This document shows, in pieces, positions 1 through 41,710 of a stretch of 64,000 nt of DNA (positions within the stretch are counted from its first letter, which is position 1; every line of letters begins with the position of its first letter). The stretch is from contig NC_133899.1 in the NCBI RefSeq assembly GCF_964199755.1, forward strand, positions 29,491,446 to 29,555,445. Reading direction: 5' to 3'. The notes beneath the pieces are model-generated. The model was not told where the DNA came from, made no database searches, and saw only the letters and a program-made list of their open reading frames with translations. Position numbers and translations under genes: made by a program. The DNA is from Larus michahellis (lineage: Eukaryota > Chordata > Aves > Charadriiformes > Laridae).

Positions 1-3000
1 TCCATAGTTTCAGGACTAGAGGAGCTGACTTTCTTTCCATATATATATCTGAGGAAGGAGGAGATCGTTATGAATAATGCAACTACGAGTTACTTGCAGT
101 GTGAATATTGCAAGTAATGTTTAAATCCCAAATCCCAGAGTTTTCCAGCCTGTGGAGAAGGGGTGCAAGCTCCTGCTCCCCCAGCCGGCTGCCTGGGTTG
201 AAGCCAGTGGTTTTACACTGCCAGGGAGCAGAAATTGGAGTACTGGGGTGCAGACAGGATTTCTGCGGTGGTTGCGTCTCTGTCACCGTGTGCTTCGGCA
301 GCTGAAACACAGAGCTCCTCAAAGGGCATGCCATCAAATTTCCTGGCACAGCACAATTCCCTGGACCCTTGGCATTTTGCAGCCCTCAGAAAAGGTTTCT
401 TGCTTGGGGCTTTGTCGGTGTTTGATGTTTTAAAAACACTAAGCAGACACTACTCTCCTAATCCTGCCAGACTCGCAATGAAGCAGATATGTAATCCTTC
501 ACGGGTATTAAATTTAATAGCAATAAAGTATATTTAAGAATTACACTGTCAAATGCCTGCCTAAGCAGAGGAAAATATTCTTAATTTAAACTTATTCAGA
601 AATCTATTTCCAGTTGTTATTGCCTGTGAAAGCCTCTGCGGCATGTGTGGGAATAAAGATGAGAAAAATCAGCAACAGGCGGTCCCAGATCGCTCTTTTC
701 TGGACACTTGTGGGAGAAACATTTCCCTGTAATATATGACTATATTCACATGTGTGCACATATGTCTATACAACTGCTTTTTCATGCATAACAGCAGATG
801 TAGATGTATATTCAGGGGCAGCCTGTGCATAAGGAAAAGCCCCAAGCTGCACGGTACGTATTCATGCCAGCTGAAGGATTTGGAGGGGGGGGGCGCGGAG
901 AGAGGTGTGCTGGGGGCTAGGAGAAGGAGGAGGTAGGAGCCCTGCTCCAGGCAGGCTCTTGGAGCCATCCCTACGGAGATGTGAGCAACGGATGGAGAGG
1001 GGGAATTGAATAAGGAATGGGGCGCACACCCCTGAGGCCGGGGGGGGCAGAGAGGAAAAGTCTCTGAGCGTCTGAATTTTGATCCCCTTCTAACTTGGGA
1101 ACTGTAGCTTGGCTTTGCTTGGGGTTTGTCCCAAACGTGGGGGCAAATAGTTAGGTGTCCCACTGAAAAGCAGGTTTCTCAGCTGAGTAAACAGCTCAGT
1201 TAACTACCTAATTTAACAATGATTTTAGCAAGTGATTAAAAGCTTTAACTCAGTCTCTCCTATTGGCATGAAATATTCTTCCGGGACCCTCGGTCCCCCA
1301 GCACCATGGCTGGGAGCACCAGTGCAGGCAGTGGGGTGATGCAGAGCTGCCGTGGTGGTGGTATCCAAGGCACGGCTCATGGCAGGGGGACAGGTCCTAC
1401 AAAAGGAGGCTTTTGTGAGACTTCAGGCCAAGAAAAAAGAGGAAAACCCTAGCTACCCTGTCCATGAGCTACGTGGCAGGATGTGGTGGGCAAATCATGG
1501 AACAGTTCTTTCAGGTGCCGAGCAACTTTTCTCCAACAAGCAATTCCCATCCTGCCCCCACCAGCCACGGCGTGAGGCACCGGGAGTCAGGAGCAGAGGA
1601 GCGCTTCGGAGGTGAGACCTGCTGAAATCCGGCTCATCTAGAGCCTGTCGCTTCCTATCAGGACACTGCACAAACAAATCCTACCTGGCATGCCTGCCCC
1701 CTCTCACCTCCACTCGCCGCTCCCACCAGCCTGCCTGGTACTCTGGCAAACACACGGGTTTAACTGTGGTTTACATGAAAACTTTTTTCCATCTGACAAC
1801 ATGAACCCTGTGGTATCGCCCAGACCCATCTAGCAGTCAGCACAGGAACTGCCTGAGACCACAGGCTAATTAAGGAGCCTTTAAATAGTTTCCGCCAGTG
1901 ATATGATAAAGTGCTGACTCTTGAGATGAGGAAACCTGGAGAAAGGTGACAGGGTTTTCCATGACACTACCCTTGCCTTCTCTCTCCTACGACAAGCTAT
2001 TGGCGGCTGCCTTCCCAGGAAAGCCGCCTAATGCCTAAGCAGTGCTGGAAGATGCTCCTTCCCTATCAAACGCAGCGATCATCCCTGCCATGGGCTCTGG
2101 ATGCTGCAAAGGGGACCGTTGGCAGCTCAGGGCTGACCCGTTTGGGGTTGGAAGCAGCTCAGCTGGGTTTGCTTAGTGCTGCAGCCCGGCCCCTTCATCT
2201 CAACAGGGTGTATTTGCATCCGACCCGTGCCCAGCCAGCGTGGGCATCTCCAGGCTGCTCCCCTCCCTCCCGGCTCCATCCCGCCAGCTCGCAGCAGGCT
2301 GAGCCTGCTCGAACACGAACACACTCCGCATGGAGAGCTGGGGCACGAGCTGGAGTTTGCAGGTGCCTCCCCTTAAAAACCCGGCAAAGTGGGTGGGAAA
2401 TCACCCCCCTGCCCCGACCCCGAGCTGAAGTGGGGGGGCCAGGCCCAGCACTGAAATGAGTTTGGGTTTGATCCTGATTAGAAGAGAGCAGGAGGAGCCT
2501 AAGCCAACGCGCCCCCGCTTTGCTCTTCACCTCAGATGACCCTGTGTAAAAGTCCGAGTGCTAAAGCCCTGCGGCCGCAGGGACCAGCGGCTGCTAGCAG
2601 CGTTCCTTCATACCGACTCCCATAAAACTCCTCTGCACAGAGTCTGGGATCCCAGCGATGAGCTTTCACTCCCGAGGATGGGGCACTGGATGTATAATAA
2701 GTCTTTTGCTGTAAAGTGAGACTTTATGGGGAAAAATCTTTGCAGGATTTGCAGCTCCCTCGTCATCATTTAGGCATGTGCTGGAAAAACCATCACCTGG
2801 ATAATGATGCTGGGACCTTTTTAAAGCAGCACAGGTATTGCATTTTGGAAATGAAGTACATACCCCTCAAAAAGTATTTAGTCCATACAGTTTGACATTA
2901 CCTAAAACCTGTGAGATAAACATCTTTTAGATGGAGAATTTGAGCTGAATTCCACCATGGAATAAACAGTCTGAAGTCCCCTGAACTTGTTTTTTACAGA

Positions 3001-6000
3001 GTTTGAAATGTGTGATAAAAGGCACATATTTCTGTGGCTGAGTCACTCCTTCAAACAGACTGTCACATTAATGTTTGCCTACAAACACCTTTCTTCAGAA
3101 CAGCCGGCCTTGACCCTTTCAGACAGCATGAAAAAAAAAAAATATATAATTTCAGTGGCTTTTCAAACTGTCTGACCAGCTACCAGAAGCTGCTTAGGAG
3201 CTGCCTTCCTCTTGAGGCAAGGACACAAACAGAAATCTGCATTATGTCCTCGATTTCCTCTTAGAAGTTAAAATTGACTTTTTAACTAATTGGAGAGGTC
3301 AGCTGATGGAGGACTACGCTGCGATGGATGCTGTGCACCTGCCGGCTGACGAAGGCTATAAATCTGCTGCCGATGGAGTGACTCTGATTCACATGGGTTG
3401 AGGACTGGGACTGTTGGACTTGTATTAGACAGAGTGACTTTTGACTCCTGGTTATGTCCCAGGGAGTGAGGGAGAGGAAAAACTCACCTGAGCAGAGGCG
3501 GCTGCTTGCCTCCATGTCTGTGGCAGCACAATATTGGCCTCTTAATTTCCTACTGATTAAACTGTAGGAAAACAAAATCTGCTTTGCCTGGAGCGATTTG
3601 GCTTCTGCTCAAAAGCTTTCTCATCAAAATGAAATATCATTTGCTGTGAAACCGTTAGCAGGAGGATAAATGTAGTTATAAAAGCAGCTATTTGTAAAAC
3701 CCAAAAGGGGAGCAGCAAAATGCTGTAATTTAGGGGTAAATCTCCGCAAGAGCTCTGGAAGCCAAAACTTCTTATAATGCCCGTTTCATCACGGTTGTCG
3801 AGTTAGTGGGTTTGTTCAACTGCCCCTGCAGATAAAGTAGGTTTTCCTTTGTTTGTCTAAAGGATGAGCTGGTTGGTGTGGGGCTGGTGCGACCCTCCAG
3901 TTTGACACCGGTGTCCCCAAGCCCAGAGGTGGCATCTTGTTGGGAAGCACAAGGCAAGAAATGGTGGCTCAGCCTCTGAAACTGTCATCAGCGGGGCTGC
4001 CGGCTGGAAAACAAAGCACTAGTGGAAGAAGCAACCTATATAATCCCATATAGTGCCGAGTAAATAGCAGATTGTTTTAGTCCTGGGAAGTAGCCACAAG
4101 AGGGAGATGTGATTGGAGGTACCAGATCTATGTCTCTAATAGGCAGAAATATTGAGGAATTTAGTATTAATTCAGAGATCACTAGAAGCCCAGAAACATG
4201 TTTCACTGCCGGAGCCTGCAATTTTGGAGTGACCAAGCACCTGAGCTGAATTTAGGAAGCACTTTTACAATGGCAAAAATATTCGTGGTGGGTTTTTTTT
4301 CCCCTACAATCTCCTTAGTCCTAATGAAAAATTGTGTTTTCTTGAATACTGCCTGAATTACATTAATAATTTTGATTGAAAAGAAGGAAAACATCAACTT
4401 CCCCATAACCCTAACAAAACGAGTGAAATTTTCATTTCAAGTTGATTTAAAATAAATTTTTGATCAGTGAACCAAAAAATCCCTCATTCAGACAGCACAG
4501 CTGTAATTATCTCAGCCTTAAGGGCAGACTGACCGAGTGATGTTGAAGCATTTTGGAGCGTGTTACGGAGATGACTTGAATCTGCTTCCCGCAGCCCGCA
4601 CTTTAGGTTTAAACAAAATGTTTCCTGAAAGCTGTCAGTCTAGCAACTTCCCCTTGTCTGAGAATCATTTCTACTAAAAATAAACCTCCTTATTTATCCT
4701 CTCCCTCTTTTTTTTCCCCCATCCCTGACAAACCCGCTCTAATATCAAGGGCTCTGCGGGGCTAAAGATTTAGGAAGGGACTTGTCAGCATAGCCAGTGC
4801 TGTGGATGTTCCCTTTAAAATCATCTCTGTGCCCTGAAAATCATCTGGCTCTGGACTGTCATTGTAACAATGGGGAAAAAAACAGCATTTTTTTTCTCCT
4901 CTTAGTGCTGCTTCTGTTACGTAACTGCCAGTACAGTATCTGGCTCATCCAGCCAGTCGGTCCTTGGGGCTTTTAGACCTATTTACACACAAACAGACTA
5001 ACATCCAGCTGAAAGTCATCTCGGGCACAGAGAAGTGATCCTTTTGCCTCCCTGAAATAACAATCTTTTTTTGCAGGGCACTGAATAACCGCTTGGCACA
5101 GCGAGTGCCAGGTTGGTGCTTACATTAATCTGCTTAGATCGACTAACACAGTTGTGCAAGAGTAGAAAATACCCAGTCAAGTAAATTACATCACCCAGGG
5201 AAAAGCTATTCTAAAGAAAGCATACTTTATAAGCCTGAGCAAAATCCTGCCCAGTTAAACATTTACATATATTTACAAGCAGGAGAAGCAGCTCATTTCT
5301 TCCCTTGTGAAATAAAAAAAAAATAAAATAAATAAAAGGGGATTTTTCAAGCTTTGGCTAATAGAAAAACATCTGATTAAATTAATCACTGGCCAAGATC
5401 CAGAATGAATTAAAAACCCATTATAATTTTTCTCAAGTTAGTAGTACCAAGTAGGTAAAGCCCCTAATCCAGAAGAAAGCAGTTCAAGGTGTTGCATAGC
5501 ATTGCATATAAGAAATGGCAAGTCCCTGGCTAAAATTGGGGCTGGCTTTGAAGTGTTGTAATTCCTTCTACTGTCAGGCCATCTTTTAACAGCCTCCATC
5601 ACTTGATGCTTCATTAAAATCTGTTGTTCTCTCTGCAGTCTTAAATATAACAGGAAAAATACTGAACTTTGAGGGGATGGGGGAATTTAGAGGCCACAAT
5701 GTCATGGTTTGGGCCTCAAACCGGGACATACAACCACATCCGGGTTTAGATGCTTAACTCCTGCTGACTTGGTGCTTATTGTCCTGCTTAGAAATATTCT
5801 TAGCGGAAGATCTGTTGTCGATGGTGAGACCTGAAAACAGCTAACGGTGTAGCGCCTGGCTGCGAGCAGCTCTTGGATTCAGTTTTCTGAGTTGGTCCCC
5901 TCTGGTTCACCAGAGGAAGTGTTCAGGTTTTAGCAAAAAATCCCATCCAAAGATGGGATCAAAAGGTAAGGTTTTGTCTTGCAAGGTGGCCTGGGCTGTT

Positions 6001-9000
6001 GGCATCATCCCCGCTTCCAGCACAGGGGTGAGCTCTCGCTCACAACATCCCACTCAGGCATGCCCTCGGGAATTACAACCCAGCGGGCAAGCACCACAAC
6101 GGTCCCAAAAAAGCAGAAAAACTGCCACCATGAATGTGTGGAGGGGTAGCAGAGGGTGCTGGAGACAGACCAGATCTTGGGGTCTCTGTTACATTCCCTG
6201 GACCAGAGCCCGTTCTGGCCACCTTACACCCCTTGCTGGCAAACCCCAGCATAATAAGGCAGTGTGCTGGAACGAAGCAGTGGTTGTGCAGTAACAGCTG
6301 AACACAACACACAGCCAGGTCCACGGGGGTCAGCCTCCCTGCACAGACCCCTGAACCCAGCCTTGGCGGCAGCATCGGCCCCCTGTTTGGTTTTGCTTTT
6401 GCAGAAAGTACTGCATGATACCAGGAGCTCTGCTTCGGCTTCCTGAGGTTTGCTTGAAAGCTCTCCCCTAGCAAAGCTCCTTGCCGTGGTTTGAGCCTTA
6501 GATTGCACTTTGGGCCCAAATATGCAAGCGCGTCACATGGGGAGTTCCCGCAGAATGAAATAAAAGCATATAATGTGGTTGGACTGAAACCATATTTAAA
6601 CTCGGTGGCTTTTTTTTAGCCCTGGTTGAACTTCAGCTTGATAGAAAATTAAATTTGGGTTCAAATTATTCTTTCTTTCTCTTCTTCCTTCCAGATTTAT
6701 CTGATCAAGCCCCCTTTAAAGAACATTTAGGTACTCCATTTATATTAATTTTACTTTGGAATAACCTTGGCTTGCTACCTTTCCCTTCCATCCCTTTTCA
6801 TCCTTTTTTTCCTGTGGTCTTGATTCACTTCAGCTTAAACTCACATGAAATAAGAACAGCCACATTAGCAACAAAAGAGAATAAAATATCTGCAAGTGTA
6901 ATTGAGCCTTTTAGGATTTTAGCTGCCTGATCATGTCAGCAAGCGGACTATTAAGCTAATGTGAATTTTAAATCCAGGTATTGTGTACTATATGTTGGCT
7001 TCTACCGTGTGTGCATGTGATCAGCTGGGAGCTGGACGGATGATTCATCATTACAAGACTTAATATTGCTCAAGAGTTGAACAGGGCAGCATTAATCAGG
7101 TTCTTCGCAGTGATTGCCCTGCCCTGGCCTGCTTCTCTCCAGCACTCCTCTCGCTCCTCCTTCCCACTTATTCACCGGTTTGATCTCCCAGGCGCTCTCA
7201 GATTTAGCTTCATACCAGTGCTGCAGATAACCACATCTATCCAATGTGTAAATACAACTATATACGTGTCTTTGCAGGGTGATGGTCACAATATCATGTA
7301 CCTGTTATTATGTGGTATCATACAGAGTCCTTCTGTTCATAAGAATGAGGAAAGTCCTTAATAAGCGTTATTACTATTATTGGTATTTAGTGACACTCTT
7401 GCCACTGACATAAGTGTTCCTATGTAAGTGTATATTAAATGCATATTTAAAATCCTCAGTCTATTTTTTTCTGTGCTACAAATGAGCTGATAAATGATTG
7501 CAGCCTGTTGGGATTATAATATGAATTGACATTGAAAAAAAAAAGTTCCATCTCCATCTGTTTGGGTTACATAACTTGTGATCTCAAGCAATCTCAGAGG
7601 CAGGATTTTCTGCATAAATAGTACAATTTCCAGTAAGGAGATTAAGGCTTCTTTGCTGGGAAAGGAAGAAATTACCAGAAAAGCTGTCATTTCAATGAAC
7701 ACAAACAAATCATATTCCAAAATACACAGGAAGACAAATTTATGTCATTGAGTCCCTCTGCCCCAGATGTTCCCTCCCCACCTGTCATGGAGAGCAGTAT
7801 TTTGCCGTTCATCTTTTAAGTGTTCAAACATTTAAACATTTTACCATTCATCTTTTAAACGGTTATGAAATGCGGTCAGCTATATTTTCTACTTATGTTA
7901 ACTCTTTCAAAAATCAGTGCTGCTATTAATATTGTAGATTTTTATGGTTTTAATCCCAGCACCTTTTTTTAATATCCGGTGGCTTTCCATGAGTGCCAGA
8001 TTTCAGTAAATCCAGGCATTGGGAAGCACAAAATGTATTCCATGAGTATAAGGAGACGTACTCAGAGCAGCTACTCTATGTCAGCCTGGCAGGAGATCCC
8101 ACTGTGTGTGACGGAGAGAAAAGCTCTCCCCCAGCAGCTGACAGCTCCGTGTCCACGCTCCGCGAAAGCACGTGAGTTTTTAAGTTAAAAAAGCACCTTT
8201 TTTTTTTTGTTTTGCTGTGAATGAGGAGAAAACTCCATGTTTGGCCTATTTCTGCAGACAGATGGGCAAGTGTTTCTGCAGACAGACTGTTACCACACGT
8301 CACATCCTCCAGAGGCAAAAGAGCCCATTAAAAGGCTGCTTGCAGAAAGCGTTTATTAAAGCAACCTGCACCGCCGGCTTTCCTGGTGGCACCGACAGCA
8401 GCGCTGCTCCCGAACCAGCAGCGCACAGTGAGCGGCTCCAGATACCTGTCCCAGTGCAAATTCTCTTTTCTAGAGAGGAAAAACAAGTGGAGCCCACCTG
8501 GGAAAGCTTGTGCATCCTGAGGAGCCGATCCACCAGTCCCACACAGACCCCCAGCAGGCGGCTGCTCTTCCCCAGCCCCCTGCCAGCCTGTAGGCTTTTC
8601 ACTCCAGCACTGCCCTCATTTCTGCCCCAGATTTATTTTTTATTGCCCACTGCAGCTCTCTTGTGCACCCAGACCTTGCTGGGTTGTGATGGGAGTTTCT
8701 CATCTTTTACATCTGGGGTAACGCTTTGGTACAGACCGTGCCGCGGCCCCTCGGTAGATCCCTCCTTCCTCTCCCTGGTGCCTTCTCCTTGGAAAGCCGA
8801 GCGAGTCTGGTATGTGGTTAACAGGAAATGTTGTGCTAGTAGCTCCCATTTTATTGCTTGTACATTACCATCCCTCTGCTGAACCACTTCATGCCTGAGT
8901 CCTGTGTTTACTGTCCCTGTGCTCTCCAGCCACCTCCGTCCTTTTGCCCATCCCTTGTGTGGTTTAGGAGATCAGGGACCTTCAAGGACAGTTCAGTACA

Positions 9001-12000
9001 ATGCCCCAGGAAAGCCTCCATCTTCCTACACTCACCTCTTCATTTTTCCATCAAAATGGTGTATAAACAAGTGAGGAGGCCCTCACCCTGCTCTCAACAC
9101 AACTCTCCAGGACTTTAAAATAACTCTTTATCTCCTTGTTTCACCCCAGGGGAAATGAATTTGGCCATGCTGATATGCAGAAGAAATGGAGCAGCAAAGG
9201 GAGAACGGCTTGCCTGGAAGCTTGTGCACTCAGCAGTGTTGGCAAACTGAATCAAACTCTGTGTGCTTTGGAGAAGTGTCCTGTTTTGTAGCTGGGGAAC
9301 TGCTGCTTATGACCTGCCACAGCAAAACATCACAGAGATGACTTGGGAGAGCAGGGATTATTTGTGTAAGGGAGGGATTACAGAGCCAGCACCTTCTCGC
9401 TGCCTGTCCTCCCCTCTTCCATGTGCATCCCCTCAACTCGTCAGCAAAAGTCCCCACTCTGCAAGGATTATCACACCTTATTCCCTCCCCAGGCACCACA
9501 GACGATGGTTTCCCATCAAAATCCCTTTGCCTCAGCTTCACAAAACCCCGACCCCAAACTGCTGCACACCCAGAGAGGTAAATGGAGACGCAGGCTTCCA
9601 CGGCGGGTGCCTATGTTCCTGGAGATAAACTGAATATTGAAGGGGAAAGGAGCACAGCCAGTGTCTGCACAGGTGCTGCAGCGAGCACTAACTGGAGAGT
9701 TGCGATATGCCACTGCACATATGATGGACTATGAACGCTTCCGATCATCTGAAAGAAGAAAGGACAACTTCTGGCCCAGTCAAGCAGAGAAGAAAGCAGT
9801 TGCTGGGGCAGGAGCTGCCTGGGAGCAGGGACCAGGGAGGGTCACCTGAAGCTGGCCCTGTTTAACACCACACGCCCCGCAGAGGCTGGAGTCACTTCGT
9901 AAAGGTCAAAATTGTGTTATAACGGGACGCGAACTCTGACGTTGTTTCAGAGTGACTGATCGATATTCCTGGCATGGGAAAGCAGCCAGCAGTGAGGCAG
10001 AGTCCCACTGTCACGGCCAGGCTTGGAAGCACCATGTGGCTTGTGAGTGAATTTATACTACAGAGTTGCTAATGTAGTTATGCTTTAATTGCTATTTAGC
10101 AACGAGGCGTTTGGGAGGAGTTGCCCAGGCAGGAGAGATTAGAGAGGGACAACAGAAGAAGAGATACAAATCGATGAGATGATTGACTTTCTCTGGTCAG
10201 ATGTGTTAGCTAACTCCAGGAACTTATATTTTCCTCGTACCCCTCCTATGAGCCTGCAAGAGCTTGGCCTGATTTCACGGACACCCAGCACTTCAAAGCT
10301 GGCCACATCCAATCCCAGGAAGCACGCCTGTGTCCGACACAGGCCATAACCCTGTGACCAGCAGCTACCTCTGCTTAGCAGCATTTTTTAGGTGAGCATG
10401 CATACGTACCCATTAAGTACTTGCACTGAGATGTGCAGTTTTATAATTCATTTTAAAAAATAAACTGGTTCTACTGTCTCAGACATGATAGACAGAAGTT
10501 TATTACTCTTTCCGCAGGGCCGCAGTAGTGATTTCTGTACCACCATACGCAGCAGAGGCTGCAGGACGCTCACAGATGCTACAGAAACTCTGAGGTCATG
10601 CGGAAACTTTTCAAATTAATGAGGGTTCCTGGACATGAGATAACTATGTTTTGCAAAATAAACATTGCTCCTGGGTAGTTTTCAGCTCGTTTAAGTCATT
10701 TTCAGCCCATTTTTTAACATGAGTTTGCTCTGCAGGAAAAAATAATAAAAGTTGTATGATGCAAGCTACTTGTCTTTTCTTGATGGGGTAAAAACATGTG
10801 AGGGACTTTTTGTCTGTAAAAAATCCCTGCCAGGAAGATCAGTGGTTACCATGCAGATCTCTGAATTTGGAAACTTGGGATTTATCCCTGAGAACCTGAC
10901 TGGCTGCCTACATGATCTTGAAGAAGTCAATGGACTGGCAATCAGCTGACCTTTGGATTGAGCCAAGCCTGCTCGTCTGTATTTTGAGGGAGGAGGAGGT
11001 ATTTTCTGTTGGGTTTTATTATTGTGGCTGTGTTTCTATTTCTCCAATTTTCCACTGAGAAGCCACATGGTTGGAGCAGCCTGTCTGTCTGTGCCGTTCC
11101 TGCAGCCTGATGCACTGGGGCACCGGGCATGGGCTCTCCTCTGCTCCCTCCTCTACATGTATCTGTGGGGAAGCAAGATCACACCAAGATGCAACGCGAG
11201 AGGCATTGGTCAGACCGCGAGGCTGGCTATAGAGGGGCCTGAGATGTCATGAGGTGTTTCTTTCCCTCTAACTCTAACGCTTTCATGCCTTTTTCTGTCT
11301 GCCTGAGCCTTAGGGATGCTTGGCAGATGTGTGAGGGTGCTGTGCTCCAGACACGTCGGATTGAGAGTACCAGGTGAGCTGGGCGTGCATTCCTGCCCAA
11401 TAAATCAGTTATAGCGATACATATGCCTCTATCAGCTACTGAGACTCTTTGGTTTGTGAATTCCTAGCCCAGTTCACGTCGATGATGTCTCCTATGGATC
11501 ACGGTACCTAAGGTGTTGATTTTTCTTTGTTTGTTTTCAAGCTTAAATCAATCTAAACCCTGCAAAAGTGTTCCTGTTACACAGAATGGATTCTTCCTTC
11601 TCCAGAAACCATGCTCTACTCTGCCAATGAGATTTTTTTTGCTGCTGCTTTGGCAGAAGATGGTTTAATGTTCAGCTGCTAGTCCTATCAATAATCCAGG
11701 AGCTGCTGTACTCAGGCCTATGTTTCCTTTTACCTGGGGAGATTGCGGGCAGTACTGTCTTCTCTGTTTGTGTAACTGTTCTAGTAGTATAAATGAGTAG
11801 TAGAGATTCTATTGCTATACTCCTCTTGTGTTATTTTTTTTTAATAAAGGCAGCAGCCATGAAATAGTCATGAAATTTAACTGGTTTCCGTCCTTGCTGT
11901 CTATTTTTCTGGTGAGGTATTTTGTTCATGATGAACTAAGGGCTTCTCAACTGTCTAAAAATTAACATCACATCCATGAACTAAATTTTTTCTCCTTTCC
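1..12000. other. Sequence 5' of the assembly gap, no gene recognised
   Basis: No exon, RNA gene or transposon could be recognised here. Open frames are short and scattered on both strands; the longest (8217-8882, +) has no recognisable domain. The sequence looks somewhat richer in G+C and more strand-balanced than the DNA after the gap up to about position 11000, while the last 500 bases resemble the T-rich sequence after the gap. In amniotes the gene upstream of HIF1A is PRKCH, but no PRKCH exon was found, so this is read as intergenic DNA and possibly the HIF1A 5' flank. Low-complexity spots include a G-run near 885-895 and an A-rich stretch near 5310-5340. Enhancers may be present but cannot be seen by eye. 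Confidence 0.6.
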
Positions 12001-12200
12001 NNNNNNNNNNNNNNNNNNNNNNNNNNNNNNNNNNNNNNNNNNNNNNNNNNNNNNNNNNNNNNNNNNNNNNNNNNNNNNNNNNNNNNNNNNNNNNNNNNNN
12101 NNNNNNNNNNNNNNNNNNNNNNNNNNNNNNNNNNNNNNNNNNNNNNNNNNNNNNNNNNNNNNNNNNNNNNNNNNNNNNNNNNNNNNNNNNNNNNNNNNNN
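12001..12200. other. Assembly gap (200 N)
   Basis: Exactly 200 unknown bases, a round number that suggests a nominal rather than measured gap length. HIF1A exon 1 and its CpG-rich promoter are not visible anywhere else in the window, and such GC-rich first exons are often lost from bird assemblies. The gap is therefore the most likely location of exon 1. Confidence 0.95.
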
Positions 12201-40466
<28,266 letters not shown>

Positions 40467-41710
40467 GCTTTCACAATACTTGTTCCTTTTTTTGGACACT
40501 GGTGAATCATCACCTAAAGCAGTCTATTTATATTTTCTATATCTGATTTTAGAATCCTGGCTACAGTACTGCACTAATTCAGTTAGTTCAGTTTTGATCC
40601 CCTTTCTACTTATTTTGACAGTCTTTTTAATATGTTCTTTATGTAACAATAACTCAAACTATAGTGCGTTTTTATAATTCTTCGGTACATACACTTTTAA
40701 GTCCATTACATTTAAAACACACTTGCAATAGCAGCTTTGAAATATGCACCTGATTTTAAAAAAAATATTTATTTTTTGGCTGGGGAGTTGGTCACCAAAA
40801 CTTATCATTAGTAAAATGTCAACACAGGAAAACCTGGCAATACTTCCACCCTGCTCTTCATAGGTAGTTGGAAGACTTATGCTCTCTTACTCTTTATGTT
40901 CAGATAAGTTGGGGTTTTTTTATTTTAATAATTTTTATAAGAAACAACAATGCTTTGCAGCAGTGCATTGTAGCCACAATCGCACAATATATTTTCTTAA
41001 AAAATACCAGCAGTTCCTCATGCAATATATTCTGCATTTATAAAAACTAGTTTTTAAGACGAATCCTCCTTTGTTTGCCTATGAAATCATGTTTAAACAT
41101 GGATTATGTCATTATTTTAGTCACGTTGTAATACAAATTGTTCTTAAATGCTGTCTCATGCTTTTGACTTAAATGAGTGTGATTAGTCAAAGGAAAGGCT
41201 TTATCTGGAAAGGGCTAGCAGCATTTTATTTGGATACGTTCTCAATTTAGAGAGAGTTTGATGTTCTTAAAGTAGTCACTTTGCCAGCTTAAAAAAAAAA
41301 AAATTCCCTGCCTGTAGTTGTTGAAGTTAATGCTAATATTGTGTATGATCTTAAATCTAAATGTTCAGCTTACCCTGTGTGGTATAGGTGATATTTCAAG
41401 CAGATTGTAAAACATCTTGCATTGTTAGCAAAGTTTTATCTAGTACATCATTGAGTTGCTCAATATTTTGATGTTTTGGTTTTATGCACCTTGTTGCTAT
41501 TAACATCCGTATGTTTTCATGTAGATTTCAATAACTTGAATATATTTAGAAGGCTTTTTATTTAGAAATATATAGTTGCCACAAACATCTTATTTTCCTA
41601 TATGTACTGTACAAAACCTTCACTCGCTCATTCTTTTGCTCTTTGTGGTTGGATCTAACACTAACTGTATTGTTTTCTTACATCAATAAACTATATGTGG
41701 ACCAGGCCCC
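40467..41710 (+). other. HIF1A: HIF1A 3' untranslated region
   Basis: About 1.24 kb from the stop codon to just beyond the poly(A) signal, close to the length of the human 3' UTR. It is very T/A-rich and contains several ATTTA elements (for example 40526-40530, 40767-40771, 41544-41548, 41560-41564), which are typical of unstable mRNAs. The exact cleavage position is inferred. Confidence 0.8.
41685..41690 (+). terminator. HIF1A: HIF1A poly(A) signal AATAAA
   Basis: Canonical hexamer followed within 20-40 bases by a G/T-rich stretch (GGGGAGTGTGTT near 41714), the normal downstream element. It is the first well-placed signal after the stop codon. Confidence 0.8.

Noticed and set aside
3186-3400. 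Roughly 60 codons open on the + strand, ending MG at a TGA, that look protein-like
   Set aside because: No acceptor with a convincing pyrimidine tract, no match to PRKCH or another expected neighbour, and the length is consistent with chance.
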